Shown here one piece after another: positions 14,470 to 20,327 of a stretch of 22,492 nt of DNA. A program made the translations under genes and the position numbers. How positions within the stretch are numbered: the stretch's first letter is position 1; each line of letters opens with the position of its first letter. Origin of the DNA: a virus; IMG/VR virus record IMGVR_UViG_3300035157_000353, positions 1 to 22,492 of that record. The stretch is one strand, 5' to 3'. The notes below the pieces were generated by a model, which made no database searches, was not told where the DNA came from, and saw nothing but the letters and a program-made list of their open reading frames with translations.

Positions 14470-14697
14470 ATTGTTTTGTATTAAGTGTATTTGTCTTGTA
14501 GTAGGGTGGGAGGTTGGAATTATGTATACCAACAAGTAAGGGGCATTGCTACATGAGTAGATTTTTACCTCACTGTCTGAGACCCGACTGGTAAGTCGAT
14601 TCACCTTTCGGTGCAGCACCACCTGTGTCTCATCACCTTAACTAGCCTTATGCCAGCAAGTTTATTCAGTCACTCCCGTGTCAGGGAGCGACCCCGA
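14470..14697 (-). promoter_or_regulatory. Long multi-hairpin 5' leader of gp32
   Basis: About 228 nt without a credible gene. From the 5' end: a 7-bp hairpin CGCTCCC/GGGAGTG with loop TGACAC (14690-14671); a branched block closed by GAGAC (14632-14628) and GTCTC (14584-14580) that contains CACCGAAAGGTG with a GNRA loop and CGACTTACCAGTCG; and CTACTCATGTAG (14560-14549). The last 70 nt are A/C-rich and unpaired up to the ATG. T4 gp32 is repressed by its own protein through a leader pseudoknot and an unstructured stretch; this leader has room for the same. It may also match one of the named cyanophage leader RNA motifs, which I cannot compare from memory. Confidence 0.55.
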
Positions 14698-14703
14698 CAT
14701 TTA

Positions 14704-14734
14704 TATTTATAGCACGGATCAGAGGGAAAGTCAA
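14704..14734 (-). promoter_or_regulatory. Overlapping sigma70 and late promoter of gp32
   Basis: Leftward: -35 TTGACT (14734-14729), a 17-nt spacer, then TATAAA (14711-14706) as -10. The same bases form a perfect late box TATAAATA (14711-14704), followed by another, TATAAATG. The -35 overlaps the stop codon of the DUF1825 gene. gp32 could be read by host polymerase early and by late polymerase afterwards from nearly the same site, as at 248-286. Confidence 0.65.
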
Positions 14735-15069
14735 CCCCTTTCCAAAGTTTCTTGCATCTGTCCAACCTTCCTCTTCAAATCCTCAAACATCATTGGTACA
14801 CTGAGTTCTTGGTTAGCTCCAAGCATTGTAACTCCCTTTGCCATGTTTTCAATCACTGACTTTGCTTCTGGATCGTCACTCAATTTCATTCTAGCATACA
14901 ATATCTCTTGCTTGTCCAACAATAACAATAAAGCAGCAAGATATTCTTCCTTCCTCTCTTTGCTCAAAACAGGAAAACTCATCGCATATTTAAAACAAAT
15001 CTGTTGGAGTTCCATCATCTCTTGGATGTCTCCACGTACTATTTCTGATTTAAAAAATTCGGAAGTCAT
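14731..15069 (-). CDS. DUF1825-like protein
   Basis: A 112-aa helical protein. It begins MTSEFFKSEIVRGDIQEMME and has LSKERKEEYLAALLLLLDKQ and EILYARMKLSDDPEAKSVIE. This matches the cyanobacterial DUF1825 pattern of FDSEIVQ near the start, a central helix, a [FY]xxRxxLSDD motif and a C-terminal LxxM helix. The family is found in cyanobacteria and their phages; I know of no established function. It starts with an ATGA overlap to gp33 and ends in the gp32 promoter. Its place between the late-transcription co-activator and gp32 hints at a role in transcription or replication, but this is only context. Confidence 0.65.
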   Translation of the reverse strand: MTSEFFKSEIVRGDIQEMMELQQICFKYAMSFPVLSKERKEEYLAALLLLLDKQEILYARMKLSDDPEAKSVIENMAKGVTMLGANQELSVPMMFEDLKRKVGQMQETLERG

Positions 15070-15287
15070 ACTAACATTAACTTGGCTCTGGATGTACGTT
15101 TAATAAAATTAAGTTCTTGTGCATCATACTTAAGTTTTTCCTTAAGTGGTTTGGATATAAGTTTAGGAACTGTCTCCAACTCTATCTCATTTTGATCACA
15201 GTAATGAATAATAGCATCGATATAATTCATATCATTATTATCTAAAACTATTCGCTCCACTTCCTGCGAAAATTTCGCAGTAGTCAT
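15066..15287 (-). CDS. 33: Late transcription co-activator gp33
   Basis: A 73-aa protein resembling cyanophage gp33: MTTAKFSQEVERIVLDNNDM, then NYIDAIIHYCDQNEIELETV and PKLISKPLKEKLKYDAQELN. In T4 gp33 (112 aa) bridges RNA polymerase and the sliding clamp to activate late promoters. The start chosen is ATG 15287, which has AGAGGA 8 nt upstream. A start at 15320 would add 11 residues and overlap the exonuclease, and is less likely. The presence of gp33 agrees with the TATAAATA boxes in this window. It is coupled to the DUF1825 gene by ATGA. The short length is usual for the cyanophage form. Confidence 0.75.
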   Translation of the reverse strand: MTTAKFSQEVERIVLDNNDMNYIDAIIHYCDQNEIELETVPKLISKPLKEKLKYDAQELNFIKRTSRAKLMLV

Positions 15288-15306
15288 AAATTTATCCTCT
15301 AATAGT

Positions 15307-15984
15307 TTACTTTTTTCCATTGTATTCGTCTATGTATTGTAGGAGAGAGTCTAGATACTCTTTCTTAACAGGACGAACCTCAACTTGAGTCTCTCCATCT
15401 TCACAAACAACTATAGTAACAAGTTGTTCGACATGGAGATCATATCTTTCCTTGAGCATACATGCATATGCACACTCTTGGACAAAATAATCATAAAGAT
15501 ATTTAACCCTCTTTGGTTTAGCCGAAGTCTTAAAATCGATTATGGATAACCGTCCATCGAATTCTGCAATACAATCTACACGACCTGCTAGTCTTAAAAC
15601 GTCCGAGTAAAGTGCTGCTTCCTGTAGGTATATTTTATTTATGCGGTCTAAAGTATCTTTAGAATGCTTAAACATCACTACTGGTAAGGGTTGATCGCTA
15701 TGATCTTCTAGATTTAATTCGTTATTAATATAATCTTCTACTATACTATGATACTTAGTACCACGTGAAGTAGATCTTTTTGATATGTTATTTGCTTTCT
15801 CTTCACCTACTTGCCTCCTCCACTTCATTATACCCTTCATCTTAGTAGGATTGCTACCTATTACAGTGGTACAAGATGGATATTTATTACCCTCTGGTGT
15901 GAAGTAGACACGTTTGCCTGTCTCCTCATCAGTTCTTGCCTCCATCTCAATGGGAGTTAACAAATCAAGGTGTATGAAAGTCAA
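15307..15984 (-). CDS. PD-(D/E)XK exonuclease
   Basis: A 225-aa nuclease of the PD-(D/E)XK/RecB-Cas4 type. Residues fit the fold: H79 in RGTKYHSIVEDYI, D137 in AGRVDCIAEFDG, D150-x-K152 in LSIIDFKTSAK, and Q169 in FVQECAYACMLKE. Such enzymes digest DNA ends and in phages serve recombination or host DNA breakdown. The start codon is TTG (15984), with a perfect Shine-Dalgarno GGAGGT 5 nt upstream and a TTGA overlap with the PhoH stop; no ATG is near. It lies between phoH and gp33. The active-site set is complete, so it is probably active; the exact substrate cannot be told. Confidence 0.8.
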   Translation of the reverse strand: MTFIHLDLLTPIEMEARTDEETGKRVYFTPEGNKYPSCTTVIGSNPTKMKGIMKWRRQVGEEKANNISKRSTSRGTKYHSIVEDYINNELNLEDHSDQPLPVVMFKHSKDTLDRINKIYLQEAALYSDVLRLAGRVDCIAEFDGRLSIIDFKTSAKPKRVKYLYDYFVQECAYACMLKERYDLHVEQLVTIVVCEDGETQVEVRPVKKEYLDSLLQYIDEYNGKK

Positions 15985-16724
15985 GTGTTACCTCCTGTGT
16001 TTATCTTACTGATAAGGTAAGACTTAACAAGACCAGATCTAATGATGTCCTCAATACCAAACTCAACAGATGAAAACTCATCCATATCCTCAATGATACG
16101 TTGGAAGTCTAGGATACCATCCTTCTCATTAGTTCTAACTAGATCAGTCTGACTAACATCACCAGCAAATATAATCTTAGAGTCTTGTCCTACCCTAGTG
16201 ATTATACTATCTAACTCATGGAAATTCAAGTTCTGTGACTCATCAACCAATACAATAGCATTGTCTAGTGTAGTACCACGTAAGAATGAAGTAGACCAGA
16301 AAGAGATAGTCTCTTGGTGCTTGAGGTTTTCATACAACATATCAAACGCTGCATCATCAGGCATCTTAAACATATGTCTTACCATGTTCTTGTATGGTAT
16401 CTGATATAGTAATGCCTTATCATCATGGTCACCAGGTAGGAAACCAATCTCTCTTGTAGATACTAGAGACCTAACAATATAAACCTTATCGTATGGTGTG
16501 TTAGGTGTAAACACATCCTTCAATGCAAGATATAAAGCAATGAATGTCTTACCTGTACCTGCTACACCATAGGTGAAAATATTCTTACCCTTAGCATACT
16601 CCTCAAACAATAGATTTTGATTGTCTGTTAGTGGAGTAATCTCTCTGAAGAAGTTCTCATTAATGGGTCTCTTCCTCTTCGCTCTCCTCTTAGTAGGTTG
16701 ACCATTAGCTTTAGTAGTAGCCAT
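15981..16724 (-). CDS. phoH: PhoH-like ATPase
   Basis: A 247-aa P-loop ATPase of the PhoH family. After a basic N-terminus (KRRAKRKRP), the Walker A motif GVAGTGKT is at residues 53-60, the Walker B-like IVLVDES at 157-163 and an FAGDVSQTD sensor segment at 187-194. PhoH proteins are common in marine phages and are linked to phosphate-starvation genes in bacteria; the biochemical role (RNA helicase or nuclease partner) is not settled. The start is the ATG at 16724, which overlaps the upstream TAA as TAATG and has GAGGGG before it; an in-frame TTG 6 nt upstream is not needed. It overlaps the exonuclease. Confidence 0.85.
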   Translation of the reverse strand: MATTKANGQPTKRRAKRKRPINENFFREITPLTDNQNLLFEEYAKGKNIFTYGVAGTGKTFIALYLALKDVFTPNTPYDKVYIVRSLVSTREIGFLPGDHDDKALLYQIPYKNMVRHMFKMPDDAAFDMLYENLKHQETISFWSTSFLRGTTLDNAIVLVDESQNLNFHELDSIITRVGQDSKIIFAGDVSQTDLVRTNEKDGILDFQRIIEDMDEFSSVEFGIEDIIRSGLVKSYLISKINTGGNT

Positions 16725-16969
16725 TACCAACCCCTCACTCGTGAACCTGGTTGCTTCTGAACTTTATTCTTCATAATATCTGCCCATCCTGGATGTGTTT
16801 TAGTCATTTTATCACGCCATTCACCCACCTCACCAACACCAGCAACACCTTTAGACCAGTCTTTATCCCAGTCTGGATTGTCCTTTCTCCATTCTTCATA
16901 TTGTTTCATAGACATGACTAACTCTTTAGTTTCTCCTGTCTCTTTATGTTTAAGTGGGTAGGTTGGCAT
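16724..16969 (-). CDS. Small FmdB-like hypothetical protein
   Basis: An 81-aa protein that begins MPTYPLKHKETGETKELVMS, the MPTY...TGE pattern seen at the start of FmdB-type small regulatory proteins, followed by MKQYEEWRKDNPDW. The cysteines of the FmdB zinc ribbon are absent, so any metal-binding role is lost. The C-terminus (QKQPGSRVRGW) is basic. Similar short proteins occur in cyanophages and pelagiphages as far as I recall. It is joined to ho1 and phoH by TAATG overlaps on both sides. Function is unknown. Confidence 0.6.
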   Translation of the reverse strand: MPTYPLKHKETGETKELVMSMKQYEEWRKDNPDWDKDWSKGVAGVGEVGEWRDKMTKTHPGWADIMKNKVQKQPGSRVRGW

Positions 16970-17664
16970 TAATCATTTCCTCCTTTAAGTTTAGACTTTA
17001 CAAAGTTACATGCTAGGTTTAAGAAAGACTTACTTGCATCCCCTTGCAATTCATCAAACATATACATGTTGAGTCTGAATGCATAGTTAGCCTCAGCAAT
17101 CAATTCATTTATATCTTGCTCAGTTAATTCAATCTCATCTAAAACTGCTTTGTAATTAGTTTTAAATGCTTTAGCATCTTCTATCCTAGGGAAATCATAG
17201 AAGTGTAGACCTTCACCCTTAGGTGGTTGTAAAGCATTCTGTGCTATACCCTTAAGGATTTGACCTCCAGATAGATCACCAATATATCTAGTATAATGAT
17301 GGGCAATCAACAGATAGGGATTACTCTCTGCAATCTCATTAAGTCTGTAACAGTATGTATTACATGCTTCAGATGGTGTCTGTTGCTCCCTCCACATAGG
17401 ACCATAATAATATCTAAGATCCTGTTGTAAAGAAGCAGTACGAAACAAATCCACATTCCACTGCTGTAATACCTTTGCTCTAGGGTCAGTAGTCTTTGCT
17501 ACTAACTGCTCCATTGTATCATAGACATACCAAAAGTCTGTAATTAACTTACGGTACTCTTCAGGATCTAATACACCCTTAAGAAACTGTGCAACGAACT
17601 TAGTATTCTCTGCTGCTGAGTGAGACTTCTTAGTTCCTTCTTTTAATCGAGCAGTAAAACTCAT
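16969..17664 (-). CDS. ho1: Heme oxygenase
   Basis: A 231-aa biliverdin-forming heme oxygenase. H15 in GTKKSHSAAENT is the proximal heme ligand. The distal helix shows YIGDLSGGQILKG (D130, G133, G134), which positions oxygen and water over the heme. Length is normal for cyanobacterial Ho1. The enzyme opens heme to biliverdin IX-alpha, CO and iron; cyanophages use it to make bilins, usually with PebS or PcyA. No bilin reductase gene lies in this window, so the next step is either elsewhere in the phage or supplied by the host. It overlaps the genes on both sides by TAATG. All key residues are present. Confidence 0.92.
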   Translation of the reverse strand: MSFTARLKEGTKKSHSAAENTKFVAQFLKGVLDPEEYRKLITDFWYVYDTMEQLVAKTTDPRAKVLQQWNVDLFRTASLQQDLRYYYGPMWREQQTPSEACNTYCYRLNEIAESNPYLLIAHHYTRYIGDLSGGQILKGIAQNALQPPKGEGLHFYDFPRIEDAKAFKTNYKAVLDEIELTEQDINELIAEANYAFRLNMYMFDELQGDASKSFLNLACNFVKSKLKGGND

Positions 17665-18206
17665 TAAGATACCCTCCTAAATTTATTGTTACCTGAATAG
17701 TAACGATGTAGATTGAAATTTATATTATACCTAGCACTAGCATTGGTTGTGGTAGATGAGTTGTGTTTAACAGACCCATCAAAAAAGACCATGCGGTTAG
17801 CCACTGAATCTATTTTACTACCATCTTGCATTCTTGTAAAGCCATCACAAGTATTTAATGAGAAAATACCAGCAACATGCTTGAAAGGATAGTCAATATG
17901 TGGTTGGTGTTCCTTTAATGTTTCTGTGTGTGGGTATAGGTTTGCTTTCACTCGTATAAAAACTGTGAAGACCTCCTCACTATTAAATGCTGGTGCAAAT
18001 ATTTTGTATATGTCTTCAAAGAATGGACTCCTAGGTACATCATCTTTGTATAACAAATTAGTACCATAACTGTTCCAAGGTTCCGACTTCTCACCTACGT
18101 AATCACTAACCCCTTCTCTAAATCTATAAGTAAACTTTTTAGAAAGTTTTACCAGTTCATTAAAAGTATATGGATCTAAAAATCTATCAATGATTCTTAC
18201 ATCCAT
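17664..18206 (-). CDS. 2OG-Fe(II) oxygenase
   Basis: A 180-aa protein with the double-stranded beta-helix dioxygenase signature. The iron triad is H103-x-D105 in EHQPHIDYP and H148 in GSVKHNSS, and R159 in ASARYNINFN would bind 2-oxoglutarate. The N-terminus (IIDRFLDPYTFNELVKLSKK) is the usual opening of prolyl-hydroxylase-like phage proteins. Substrate is unknown. It overlaps thyX by 10 nt and ho1 by TAATG. Such oxygenases are numerous in cyanophage genomes, and at least three more occur in this window. Confidence 0.75.
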   Translation of the reverse strand: MDVRIIDRFLDPYTFNELVKLSKKFTYRFREGVSDYVGEKSEPWNSYGTNLLYKDDVPRSPFFEDIYKIFAPAFNSEEVFTVFIRVKANLYPHTETLKEHQPHIDYPFKHVAGIFSLNTCDGFTRMQDGSKIDSVANRMVFFDGSVKHNSSTTTNASARYNINFNLHRYYSGNNKFRRVS

Positions 18207-18835
18207 CCCAATGCCTCTGATACTATAGGGAACTGTTCTTTAAAGACTGATCTAACCATCTCTGCTATCTCCATGTGTTCCTTCTGGGTTCCATGTGCAG
18301 AACGTAGGTCTATGTAATGTACCCATGAGCGTACACTACCTGTCATATAAATTCTGGTTGGTGTTGCTAATGGGAGAACAAATCTCGCACACTCCTTCGC
18401 AATACCATTAGCGAGGAGTTCATTGTAGAGATCCATCGCTTCAACAAAGTGTTCTGCGATCTTCTCTTGGAGGTCTTGCTTCTTATTCTTTGGTACATCA
18501 TCGGTACTATTCTGTCTATTCTTAGTGTCTTGATGCCTAAGATCAAACATAGGAATCTCATCTGCTAACAGATTAGTAGCAGCATATCTCTGTGAAAATT
18601 CCTGAAATGTAAATGATCTATGTCTTAGTATCTGTGCAGCAAGACCACGTGTAGTCTCAATCTCCACAGTCATGTGTGCTTGTTCAAATACCGACCAATG
18701 GCCATGCTTTATGCAATAACCTAGTAATCCAGCTACGTTTGGGTTGTCTTGGTTCTTCGGGTTGCTGACTCTCGCCACGTAACCCATCGTCTCCTCCGCT
18801 TTGGGAGTGACTGTCACTAGTTTCACTTGTTGCAT
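18197..18835 (-). CDS. thyX: Flavin-dependent thymidylate synthase
   Basis: A 212-aa ThyX. The family motif RHRX7S is exact: R71-H72-R73 and S81 in ILRHRSFTFQEFSQRY. The N-terminal ARVSNP and the C-terminal SWVHYIDLRSAHGTQKEHME segment, which binds dUMP and flavin, are present. ThyX methylates dUMP with methylene-tetrahydrofolate and reduced FAD, supplying dTMP for phage DNA. The ATG at 18835 has an AAAGA-type weak ribosome site. The first 152 nt of the gene overlap the end of the upstream small basic protein in another frame, an unusually long overlap for this genome. Confidence 0.93.
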   Translation of the reverse strand: MQQVKLVTVTPKAEETMGYVARVSNPKNQDNPNVAGLLGYCIKHGHWSVFEQAHMTVEIETTRGLAAQILRHRSFTFQEFSQRYAATNLLADEIPMFDLRHQDTKNRQNSTDDVPKNKKQDLQEKIAEHFVEAMDLYNELLANGIAKECARFVLPLATPTRIYMTGSVRSWVHYIDLRSAHGTQKEHMEIAEMVRSVFKEQFPIVSEALGWM

Positions 18836-18971
18836 TCTTTTTCTTCAGTGATTTTTTTATATACTTGGCGTATCTTACCTCTTCCTTAGTATACCACTCT
18901 GGATGCTTTTTTGCAAGCTTTATGATCTTCTTCGCACTCCTTCTCTTGTCCTTCCTCTGACTCTCTTCCAT
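18684..18971 (-). CDS. Small basic hypothetical protein overlapping thyX
   Basis: A 95-aa protein, first gene after a perfect late box. Its N-terminal half (MEESQRKDKRRSAKKIIKLA, then KKHPEWYTKEEVRYAKYIKK) looks like a genuine conserved cyanophage small protein. The second half (from about residue 46) is read through the first 152 nt of thyX in a different frame and has the low-complexity look (GGDDGLRGESQQPEEPRQPK) of an unselected extension. So a lost stop codon or frameshift may have lengthened the protein. The alternative is a real dual-coding region. Function is unknown. Confidence 0.6.
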   Translation of the reverse strand: MEESQRKDKRRSAKKIIKLAKKHPEWYTKEEVRYAKYIKKSLKKKNATSETSDSHSQSGGDDGLRGESQQPEEPRQPKRSWITRLLHKAWPLVGI

Positions 18972-18998
18972 TCCATATCTTTCTCGGACGTTACTAAG

Positions 18999-19006
18999 TA
19001 TTTATA
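18999..19006 (-). promoter_or_regulatory. Late promoter of the thyX-ho1-phoH-gp33 unit
   Basis: A perfect TATAAATA reads leftward, 28 nt before the first ATG of the unit (18971), and just after a strong terminator. No convincing -35 box sits upstream (only a T-run), so this looks like a pure late promoter. It would drive the genes from 18971 down to 14731. Confidence 0.7.
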
Positions 19007-19021
19007 CTCGACTTTCTACAC

Positions 19022-19052
19022 AAAAAAATCTGGGAAAAAATTTTCCCAGATT
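19022..19052 (-). terminator. Strong intrinsic terminator
   Basis: AATCTGGGAAAA and TTTTCCCAGATT form a perfect 12-bp inverted repeat (19027-19052) with a 2-nt centre. On the leftward strand the stem runs straight into a T-run (19028-19022). It ends the unit of two small genes above. A second 8-bp hairpin, AACCAAAA/TTTTGGTT (19059-19079), lies just after it on the map and includes the stop codon of the 46-aa gene. Confidence 0.8.
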
Positions 19053-19077
19053 CCTGTAAACCAAAAGTGATTTTTGG

Positions 19078-19218
19078 TTAGCTCTTAGAAGCGAACTTGC
19101 GTTTCACTTTGATACCACGATACATTAGATCATGGTTTCTCTTTTGAGCTTCTGTTTGTACCATTTGACGGTACGCTTCAGAGTCGTACTTGACTCCACG
19201 GTAAGTGACTTGTGCCAT
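19078..19218 (-). CDS. DUF4278-like 46-aa protein
   Basis: A short gene read from ATG 19218 to TAA 19078. The product is MAQVTYRGVKYDSEAYRQMV, then QTEAQKRNHDLMYRGIKVKR and KFASKS. Two copies of the Y-R-G-[VI]-K motif (residues 6-10 and 33-37) match the short DUF4278 family found in cyanobacteria and their phages. A good Shine-Dalgarno, AGAGGA, lies 8 nt upstream. It follows the 60-aa gene after 39 nt and ends at the terminator, so the two form one unit under the riboswitch-like leader. No function is known. Confidence 0.75.
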   Translation of the reverse strand: MAQVTYRGVKYDSEAYRQMVQTEAQKRNHDLMYRGIKVKRKFASKS

Positions 19219-19257
19219 TGGCTTGTCCTCTGGATTGGGTGGATAAGACCCGTTCCT

Positions 19258-19440
19258 TCAGTCGGCATTTGCGTCCCAGTTACAACCAGATTCGGTAGCG
19301 TCCTTGACTGTCTGAATAACTTCAGCGTCAGCGACTTCACCGTACTCGCTTCTTACATCACCTAGTAATTCGTATGCTTGATCACAAGTCAAGAGACTCA
19401 TGTTAGCGAACATTAAACTGGGTAGTAAGAAATGTATCAT
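19258..19440 (-). CDS. Small secreted peptide behind a riboswitch-like leader
   Basis: A 60-aa protein. Residues 1-18 (MIHFLLPSLMFANMSLLT) are hydrophobic and signal-like, though without a basic start. The mature part begins at C19 in TCDQAYELLGDV and ends SGCNWDANAD with C53, so one disulfide is possible. I recall similar short secreted cysteine-pair peptides in cyanophages, without a known function. The ATG directly follows the putative glutamine-sensing RNA: only 9 nt separate the aptamer from the start codon. In the Downstream-peptide class of these RNAs the regulated gene is also a short conserved peptide, which fits. Confidence 0.7.
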   Translation of the reverse strand: MIHFLLPSLMFANMSLLTCDQAYELLGDVRSEYGEVADAEVIQTVKDATESGCNWDANAD

Positions 19441-19448
19441 GGGATGAA

Positions 19449-19504
19449 CGTTCCGTTCCGTGTCGGCTTACTTGCGGCTCCTATATTTATGGGAGCTGAA
19501 CGAT
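19449..19504 (-). promoter_or_regulatory. Glutamine riboswitch-like aptamer (glnA/Downstream-peptide type)
   Basis: Read leftward from 19504: ATCGTTCA, hairpin GCTCC...GGAGC (P2, 19496-19477), CGCAAGTAAG (19476-19467), hairpin CCG-ACA-CGG (P3, 19466-19458), then AACGGAACG (19457-19449). CGTTC (19502-19498) pairs with the final GAACG as P1. This is the order and much of the sequence of the glnA/Downstream-peptide RNAs, whose consensus as I recall is CGUUCA-P2-CGGAAGUAGG-P3-CGAAGGAACG. Differences are a few bases in the core and one extra base before the 3' strand. Glutamine binds this class. P1's 3' strand holds GGAACG, the only candidate ribosome site for the ATG at 19440, so ligand binding could hide it. 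Confidence 0.65.
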
Positions 19505-19505
19505 T

Positions 19506-19521
19506 GTGTTAATATTAACAC
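19506..19521. promoter_or_regulatory. Perfect 16-bp palindrome (operator candidate)
   Basis: GTGTTAATATTAACAC is a perfect palindrome lying against the 5' end of the riboswitch-like RNA. It either covers the start site of a TATAAT promoter (19533-19528) or contains the -10 box (TAATAT) of a TTGACT promoter. This is the right place for a repressor dimer to block transcription. It could also form a hairpin in RNA. Which protein might bind is unknown. Confidence 0.5.
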
Positions 19522-19540
19522 AGGTATATTATATAGTCAA
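19512..19540 (-). promoter_or_regulatory. sigma70-like promoter of the riboswitch unit
   Basis: TTGACT (19540-19535), a 17-nt spacer and TAATAT (19517-19512) would start RNA near 19505, exactly at the 5' end of the aptamer. An alternative -10, TATAAT (19533-19528), has no good -35 and would start near 19520. Either way the region lies between the end of the oxygenase gene (19577) and the aptamer. A late-type CATAAATA also occurs within P2, but its start would cut off half of the aptamer. Confidence 0.45.
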
Positions 19541-19576
19541 GTAGGAATGTGTAATCTGATACAATTTAATAATGTC

Positions 19577-20182
19577 TTAAAGTTTGACCTCTTTAGCACC
19601 TTCAAGTTTGGAGTGGTCTCCAATGTAAGTGAACCAACCTGTTAGAATATATTTCGTACCTTCACTCACTTCACAACCACGATGAGGGTGTGTCCAATAA
19701 GCAGGCCACATTAGAACATCACCTTGCGTAGGTTTAAAACTCTTCTCTTGATATGGAAACTCTGTATGTCCTCCTAGTTCTATATCATTTAGATACACCA
19801 TCCATGCTACACATCTGTTACTAGCAGGGTGATGGATAGGTACATCATTCTCGCAATGCAATGCCTTGTAATGATTACCAGGCAAATACTCCTGTATCTT
19901 AAAGAGAGGAGAAGGACCCCAAGGATGAGTTTGAGTTAAGAAATCATATGTTTTTTTATACTGCTCAAAACATGGTTGCAACCACATCATCTTAGATGGG
20001 AAGGATGATGTATGCATCTCCCTCATATCCATATGGAGTTCAGTAAATTGTTTCTTATCGAAGTCTAACTGACCACCAATATTTCCTGGTTGATGTCCAT
20101 CTTTATTGGTATGAAAATACTCAATGATATTTTCACATTCATCTTTAGGGAAACAAGATTTAGTGTGTTGTATGAAATCCAT
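19577..20182 (-). CDS. Prolyl 4-hydroxylase-like 2OG-Fe(II) oxygenase
   Basis: A 201-aa dioxygenase. The core reads HYKALHCEND with H109-x-E111, then CVAWMVYLNDIELGGHTEFP, GDVLMWPAYWTHPHRG with H167, and KYILTGWF with K177 in place of the usual arginine. The MVYLND..GG.TEFP and WPA..THPHRG motifs are typical of cyanophage P4H-like proteins. H-x-E rather than H-x-D is an iron-site variant I recall in this subgroup. The likely substrate is a protein or small molecule, not identifiable from sequence. It overlaps the 55-aa gene upstream and ends the glutaredoxin-led unit without an obvious terminator. Confidence 0.75.
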   Translation of the reverse strand: MDFIQHTKSCFPKDECENIIEYFHTNKDGHQPGNIGGQLDFDKKQFTELHMDMREMHTSSFPSKMMWLQPCFEQYKKTYDFLTQTHPWGPSPLFKIQEYLPGNHYKALHCENDVPIHHPASNRCVAWMVYLNDIELGGHTEFPYQEKSFKPTQGDVLMWPAYWTHPHRGCEVSEGTKYILTGWFTYIGDHSKLEGAKEVKL

Positions 20183-20327
20183 TTCTCAATTCTCTAGCGT
20201 GTGCATTGTGTTCGCATAATTTATTCATCCAGATCCTTTCCTCTAAAGTAACTTCAACTCCATCAGTTGTGATCATTCTGCATAGTATATCTGTTAGTTG
20301 CAATCGATATGCTGTTGATAAAGTCAT
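20160..20327 (-). CDS. 55-aa conserved small protein
   Basis: A short gene between two oxygenases. The ATG at 20327 overlaps the upstream TAA (TAATG) and the TAA at 20160 lies 23 nt inside the next gene. The product is MTLSTAYRLQLTDILCRMIT, then TDGVEVTLEERIWMNKLCEH and NAHARELRNGFHTTH. The pattern L..R..L..I...I..G.EVTL.ERIW..KL..HN recurs in short cyanophage proteins as I remember them, and the coupling at both ends supports a real gene. It is helical, with two cysteines (C16, C38). Function is unknown. Confidence 0.7.
   Translation of the reverse strand: MTLSTAYRLQLTDILCRMITTDGVEVTLEERIWMNKLCEHNAHARELRNGFHTTH

Noticed and set aside
14470-14622. Longer gp32 with 51 extra N-terminal residues
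   Set aside because: The extension lies in the leader, lacks a ribosome site, and the family begins at MSFADLKK-type sequences.
14600-14645. Hammerhead ribozyme in the gp32 leader (GTGATGAG...CGAAA)
   Set aside because: The first core base is wrong, the stem II region has extra unpaired bases after GATGAG, and no NUH cleavage site with pairing stems was found.
19240-19300. Second glutamine-riboswitch core (GGGACGCAAATGCCGACTGAAGGAACG)
   Set aside because: It resembles the core and 3' strand, but there is no CGTTC partner upstream and the bases encode the conserved end of the 60-aa peptide.
19125-19340. Leftward 71-aa frame across two small genes
   Set aside because: It is an out-of-frame shadow of the 60-aa and 46-aa genes, which have better starts, ribosome sites and recognisable motifs.
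19482-19490. Late promoter CATAAATA inside riboswitch P2
   Set aside because: A start there would remove half of the aptamer; the bases are explained by the P2 loop.
19545-19570. NtcA-binding site upstream of the riboswitch (GTA...TAC)
   Set aside because: The spacer between GTA and TAC is 6 nt rather than 8, and the distance to the -10 box does not fit the usual NtcA promoter layout.
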